DNA of 35,638 nt, taken from NCBI RefSeq assembly GCF_017497985.1, contig NZ_JAGDFV010000030.1:1-35638 (forward strand), given 5' to 3'. Shown here one piece after another: positions 32,260 to 35,638 of the stretch. Numbering within the stretch: position 1 is the first letter of the stretch; every line of letters starts with the position of its first letter. Below the pieces are notes generated by a model. That model had not been told where the DNA came from and ran no database searches. It saw only the letters and a list, made by a program, of their open reading frames with translations. This stretch comes from Meiothermus sp. CFH 77666 (GTDB lineage: Bacteria; Deinococcota; Deinococci; Deinococcales; Thermaceae). The position numbers and the translations under genes were made by a program.

Positions 32260-32636
32260 GCCAGATCGGTCTGGGCGAAGTCGTCACCCACATAGGCCAG
32301 GGGCAGACCGCTTACCTTGGCCACCGCGTAACTCAGGCAGTCGCCGAAGTTAAGCGCTGCTGGATGGCGGCCCTTGCCGTAGCGGCGGAAGGCTGATAGG
32401 GCTTCGTATACGTGGCTTGCCTCGAAGGGAACCACCCGAACCTCGAGACGCAGCAGAAGTTCGTTAAGCAGGTACAGATTATCGGGCCCTAGTCGGCTGC
32501 TCACCACCATACCCAACTCGACCAGTGTGGGCGCTCCAACCAAGCGCACCTCGGCCCCAAGAAGGCGCTCTAACGTTTCCTGGTGCCCCGGCTCGGCAAA
32601 GATAAGTTGTAGCAAGACCGAGCTATCCAGTACCAT
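32256..32636 (-). CDS. vapC: VapC-like PIN-domain toxin
   Basis: This 126-residue PIN RNase has MVLDSSVLLQLIF (D4), Glu in PTLVELGMVVSSRL (about 40), Asp in LNFGDCLSYAVAK (about 99) and the terminal acidic pair in YVGDDFAQTDLA. This is the usual VapC layout. Its start overlaps the antitoxin stop by 1 nt, and its stop overlaps cas6 by 4 nt. Confidence 0.92.
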   Translation of the reverse strand: MVLDSSVLLQLIFAEPGHQETLERLLGAEVRLVGAPTLVELGMVVSSRLGPDNLYLLNELLLRLEVRVVPFEASHVYEALSAFRRYGKGRHPAALNFGDCLSYAVAKVSGLPLAYVGDDFAQTDLA

Positions 32637-32902
32637 CAGTAGCCTTCTGGGCCAAAGCCCAGGATTTCTTCTTGCTCAGCCTTGGTGGGCGCTTTACCCA
32701 GACTTTCGGGTGGTAATTTGGGCCAGACCTCGTCCTCTAAAAACTCCAGTACGCTTTCCTTGCGGGGGCGCTGGGGATGCAATAGCCGGGCCTTACGCTC
32801 CACAAGGGCCTTGCGGATAGCCTCTGTCTTGGTTTCACCCGTGAGGCGGGCTACCTCTTCGACCAGCCGTTCTACTTCTGGGTTTTTCACGGTGAGGGCC
32901 AT
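32636..32902 (-). CDS. vapB: VapB-like antitoxin
   Basis: This 88-residue protein has the PSK/VapB N-terminal ribbon-helix-helix (MALTVKNPEVERLVEEVARL, then TGETKTEAIRKALVER) and a C-terminal toxin-binding tail (EEILGFGPEGY). A strong -10 box (TATACT, 32914-32909) lies 6 nt before the ATG, so the pair has its own leaderless promoter, probably autorepressed as in known vapBC operons. Confidence 0.9.
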   Translation of the reverse strand: MALTVKNPEVERLVEEVARLTGETKTEAIRKALVERKARLLHPQRPRKESVLEFLEDEVWPKLPPESLGKAPTKAEQEEILGFGPEGY

Positions 32903-32908
32903 AGGGTC

Positions 32909-32914
32909 AGTATA
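32909..32914 (-). promoter_or_regulatory. -10 box of vapBC, internal promoter of the cas operon
   Basis: TATACT ends 6 nt before the vapB ATG. From here vapB, vapC, cas6, the CARF-HEPN gene, cas1 and cas2 could be transcribed independently of cmr4-6. No consensus -35 is evident. Confidence 0.5.
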
Positions 32915-32942
32915 GGTGTAAAAAGGGTGGTATTCAGTAAAC

Positions 32943-33974
32943 CTAGCCCTGTAACTCCCTGAGCTGCCTGTACCAGGCTTTTTCCTCTTTGCCCTTCAGG
33001 GTTCCGGCCGCCTGGAGCCTTTTCCAAATCTCCTCGGCGGCGGCCTTCTTTTCATCAGCGGGGGCCTCGAGGCCGTAGAGCTTTTGGATAATCTGCGGCG
33101 CCTGAGGTGCTAGGTCGCTTGGCTTCAGGGCCCTGAATTGCTCAAGTATAGCCTCCACCGCAGAGACGGTTTTTGGGGGGGAAGGAGGGGCGGCGCTGCT
33201 GGGCCCGGGGGCATTGGTAAGGCGCATCCGTCCGTACCCGGAGGTAGTCTTCGCTCCGATGCCCTCCTCCTGCAAGGCCAGCTCCAGCACTTTCCAGGCA
33301 ACCTCGAGCCAGGGCCGCCCCTGCTCGGGGATCACACCGGGCGCCAGGGCCAGAGCGAACACAAACTTGCCGGTCACGCTTAAAAAGGGTACCGGAATAG
33401 GGCTGTCCCAGTCGGCGGGGGGCACACTGGCCCCGCCGTAATAGTCGCCGTGGTGGGGGGTCATTACGTCGGGGTGAATCTTGTACTCGAGGGGTAAAGC
33501 GTCGAAAAAGATGATCAGCCCGGCCTCCTCGGTGGTGCCGAAGAGCGCCTTCTGGGCCTCGCCCCGGTGGAAGCGGCGGGGGTCGAGGCTGCGTTCCCAG
33601 GCTGCATCTTCCAGGCGAGTAGCGGCAAAACGAGACATCAGGCCCTTAATGGCCGAGCCGGGGATGTAGGGCACCCCGTAGGTGCGGTGCAGGGTGAGGT
33701 GGGTCTCGAGGACGCTCTCCCCCCCCAGCCCCACCACCAGGCGGCCTTGCGTTTCGCCCAGCCGCTCTTCGGCCCCCAACGCCCTAAGCGAAGCACGGCA
33801 GCGGGCCAAATAGTCGGCATATTCCCTGGGCGCCGTTTGGCCGCTTACCTCGGCCACCAGGCTGCGCTTGGCCTCGGTGTCGCTGGTGGCGGTGGTGGTG
33901 ATGTATTTGTCGAGCCACAAACCCGCGTGGGTGCTGGCCTGCTTCTTCAAGCCCTGGAGAACGCTGCGTCTCAT
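32943..33974 (-). CDS. cmr6: Type III-B RAMP protein Cmr6
   Basis: The ATG at 33974 gives 343 residues and overlaps the cmr5 stop (ATGA). RAMP landmarks: VPYIPGSAIKGLMSRFAATR (about 122-141) and the Gly-rich GIGAKTTSGYGRMRL (about 243-257). The C-terminal 80 residues (after a Pro-rich linker) form an extra helical domain. Cmr6 caps the crRNA-binding filament of the Cmr complex. Confidence 0.93.
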   Translation of the reverse strand: MRRSVLQGLKKQASTHAGLWLDKYITTTATSDTEAKRSLVAEVSGQTAPREYADYLARCRASLRALGAEERLGETQGRLVVGLGGESVLETHLTLHRTYGVPYIPGSAIKGLMSRFAATRLEDAAWERSLDPRRFHRGEAQKALFGTTEEAGLIIFFDALPLEYKIHPDVMTPHHGDYYGGASVPPADWDSPIPVPFLSVTGKFVFALALAPGVIPEQGRPWLEVAWKVLELALQEEGIGAKTTSGYGRMRLTNAPGPSSAAPPSPPKTVSAVEAILEQFRALKPSDLAPQAPQIIQKLYGLEAPADEKKAAAEEIWKRLQAAGTLKGKEEKAWYRQLRELQG

Positions 33975-34333
33975 TCCCCGGCCCCCGCTTCCACGTCCAG
34001 CACACTCTGGGAAAAGCGTTTGTACCACTGGGCTGCCGCCAGCACCTCGCGGGTGAGCAGCAGGTACTCGCTTAGCCTGGCCTCACGGCTTTTCCTGAGC
34101 AGCTCAGCTCTGGAAAACCCCACCGTTTGGGCCAGGTCGTCCAGCAGGGCTTTGTGGGCCTCCTTCCCGCGCGACTCCACGAAGGCCAGGGCCTGGGCCA
34201 GCCCGGCCTGCCGCACCAGCACCGGCAGCTTGTGGGCCATGCCGCCGTACTGGTCGCGCCAGGTGGTATCCTGGCCCTGGTGCCGGGAGACCCTTTCAAA
34301 GGCCGACTGGGCTCGTTTTTGTTCGCGGGTCAT
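33971..34333 (-). CDS. cmr5: Type III-B small subunit Cmr5
   Basis: This 120-residue all-helical protein has the Cmr5 pattern: AFERVSRHQG, then YGGMAHKLPVLVRQAGLAQA and a C-terminal YLLLTREVLAAAQWYKRFSQS. The ATG at 34333 overlaps the cmr4 stop (ATGA). It forms the minor filament of the Cmr complex. Confidence 0.92.
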   Translation of the reverse strand: MTREQKRAQSAFERVSRHQGQDTTWRDQYGGMAHKLPVLVRQAGLAQALAFVESRGKEAHKALLDDLAQTVGFSRAELLRKSREARLSEYLLLTREVLAAAQWYKRFSQSVLDVEAGAGE

Positions 34334-35172
34334 GCGCTCCCCCTCAGCTTCAAGCGGCAAAGCCCCCGGCCTACGCTCGCTTTACCCCCCATCTGGGCAA
34401 AGCCGAGCAAAGGCTTAAGGTCGTCCAGGGCCACTGTCACTGCTTTCTTGCGGCTGCTGCCCAGGCTCAGCAGGCTGTACAGGAGGCTCTCGGCGGGCAG
34501 GCTCTCCTCGTACCAGAGGGCCCCCTGGGCTACGGTCTTGGTTTCGTCCTCGAGGCGGATTCGGGCTACTACCTCGGTGGCGGTCTCGAGCAAAAAGCCC
34601 ATCACGTCGTCGTGCACCAGGCAGAGCCGCCCCTTGACCGGCGCTTCGCTGTGCTGGGCCAGCCAGTCCTCCCAGTCTTTTAGTTCCTTGGCCTCCTGAT
34701 GGCTCAGGTCGAGGTCTTCCAGGTAAACCCTGTCGCCCAGCTTGAGGGTGCTGCCGGGGGCCAGACGGCACCACCCATCGGACGCAGGCGCGGCAGGCAG
34801 GGCAGGGGGGGTAAGCCCGGCAAAACCGGCCTCACGGGCAAAGCGCTCGAGCAGGTAGGGGCTGGTCACGTAGGCAAACACCCCGGCCAGGCTGCGTACC
34901 GGAAACAGCAGCAGCTTGGCATCGCCAAACACCGCCGCTCCGGCGTGCTCCGAGGCGCTGCCGGTTTCCGGGCCAAACAGCGCCAGAAGCTTATCTTTCT
35001 CGATTTTGCCCGCCGCTGCATCGCGCAGCACGCCTTTGATGGAGCTACCGGGCAGATACGGAATGCCGGTCGAGCGCTCGCGGGCGATGGGCAGGTCAAT
35101 GCTGCCCACCCCCTGGCCGGTGCCGGGGTGGAGGGGGGAAAGGGCGTGTAGGAAGAGAATGTGGGTGTTCAC
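34330..35172 (-). CDS. cmr4: Type III-B backbone RAMP protein Cmr4
   Basis: The GTG at 35172, behind AGGAGG, gives 280 residues. Motifs: LHPGTGQGVGSIDLPIAR near the N-terminus (Cmr4 target-RNA cleavage uses an Asp in this region), PYLPGSSIKGVLRDAA (about 38-53) and GGKASVGRGLCRLKL at the C-terminus. Cmr4 forms the repeated backbone of the complex and cuts target RNA every 6 nt. Confidence 0.94.
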   Translation of the reverse strand: MNTHILFLHALSPLHPGTGQGVGSIDLPIARERSTGIPYLPGSSIKGVLRDAAAGKIEKDKLLALFGPETGSASEHAGAAVFGDAKLLLFPVRSLAGVFAYVTSPYLLERFAREAGFAGLTPPALPAAPASDGWCRLAPGSTLKLGDRVYLEDLDLSHQEAKELKDWEDWLAQHSEAPVKGRLCLVHDDVMGFLLETATEVVARIRLEDETKTVAQGALWYEESLPAESLLYSLLSLGSSRKKAVTVALDDLKPLLGFAQMGGKASVGRGLCRLKLRGSA

Positions 35173-35182
35173 TGGGTTCCTC

Positions 35183-35275
35183 CTAAAGCTGTTTGAAAAA
35201 AGCCAGCAAGGGGTCGGCCTCCCCTTTGAGGGGGGCAATGCGTTGGGCTTCGTCTGGGGTTAGGCGAGTATCTAA
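35183..35275 (-). pseudogene. C-terminal fragment of the gene upstream of cmr4
   Basis: Thirty in-frame codons ending at the TAG at 35183 read LDTRLTPDEAQRIAPLKGEA and then DPLLAFFKQL. The stop lies just before the cmr4 ribosome binding site, so this is the end of the preceding operon gene. By operon order it would be cmr3 or another cmr subunit; the tail alone does not decide. An in-frame TGA at 35278 and the insertion sequence to its right cut off the rest. Confidence 0.6.
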
Positions 35276-35325
35276 TCACTGGTGCTAGTTGAAAAGTAGC
35301 GGGAGAAAGGAATAGGGTCTGGTGT

Positions 35326-35638
35326 ATGCGGCCAGACCCGAGATGCATTCTATCGCTGGAAGACGTTGCTTTGGTGATGTACGTTGGGGTAGACGATGCC
35401 CTGCGTTCGAAGGCTGAACAGCATGAACATCAACAAGCCAAGCTCAGCCTTAGTGAGTTGGTCACCATCGGGCTGATGTTCAGCCTCAAAGGCGGCTCAT
35501 TCCGCCGGTTCTACCTGTGGCTGGTCGCCAACCTGGGTGACTGCTTCCCCCATCTACCTGAACGCACCCGTTTGCAGCGACGACTACTCCAGTACCAAGC
35601 TTTGGTCGTACATTTTCTGGCCGAACCCAGCTTGTTCT
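35326..35638 (+). mobile_element. Insertion sequence, transposase N-terminal part (runs off the window)
   Basis: From the ATG at 35326 an uninterrupted frame of 104 codons reaches the right edge. It includes KLSLSELVTIGLMFSLKGGS, FRRFYLWLVANLG and CFPHLPERTRLQRRLLQYQA. This pattern (SELxTIGL, GFRxFYxWL, FPxLPERTRLxR) is typical of N-termini of IS4/IS982-like transposases. The element begins between 35268 and 35325. Whether it is intact cannot be seen. Confidence 0.75.

Overview
The window looks like chromosomal DNA of a thermophilic bacterium of the Deinococcota, family Thermaceae, most likely Meiothermus or a close relative. This is inferred from the high GC content, very frequent CTCGAG hexamers, many genes that start 5-7 nt behind a -10 box with no Shine-Dalgarno site (leaderless), a PriA that has lost its helicase motifs, and a CRISPR repeat of the kind used with type III-B systems in Thermus. 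No rRNA or tRNA gene was found.

Layout. Positions 1-700 hold a partial minus-strand gene and the C-terminal remnant of an IS transposase. Positions 840-8530 carry housekeeping and conserved genes: an exported protein, a YceI-like protein, a LOG-family protein, a DUF402 protein, ilvE, a DciA-like protein behind a frameshifted membrane-protein gene, a TauE/SafE permease and recF with two small membrane proteins. Positions 8584-19250 carry a TPR protein, two transporters, a GNAT acetyltransferase, priA, a membrane protein with a degenerate GGDEF domain, and an overlapping three-gene operon (small protein, nucleotidyltransferase, P-loop kinase).

Positions 19471-24570, all on the minus strand, form a cobalamin salvage block (cobS, a DUF5522 protein, cobT, cobU, cobC, an unknown gene, a BtuD-like ATPase). 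It lies under a clear cobalamin riboswitch with a following terminator. The gene directly behind the riboswitch appears to be the deleted remnant of the permease gene btuC.

Positions 24630-35275 are a type III-B CRISPR-Cas locus read on the minus strand. From right to left it has a truncated unidentified gene, cmr4, cmr5, cmr6, a VapBC pair, cas6, a CARF-HEPN gene, cas1, cas2, a leader, a 15-repeat array, a 1.3-kb block of foreign genes, the leader-distal end of the array, and a second CARF-HEPN gene. Most coding junctions overlap by 1-4 nt. At the right edge an IS transposase gene begins just where the cmr operon is cut off, so no cas10/cmr2 is visible.

The most unusual points are these. 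The CRISPR array is split by a block bounded exactly by repeats, holding a recombinase fragment, a toxin-antitoxin pair and an S24 peptidase fragment. Two spacers overlap by 28 nt, and one of them contains a perfect 10-bp terminator-like hairpin. The leader has two inverted consensus DnaA boxes. A VapBC module is translationally coupled into the cas operon. The vitamin B12 transporter has lost most of its permease.
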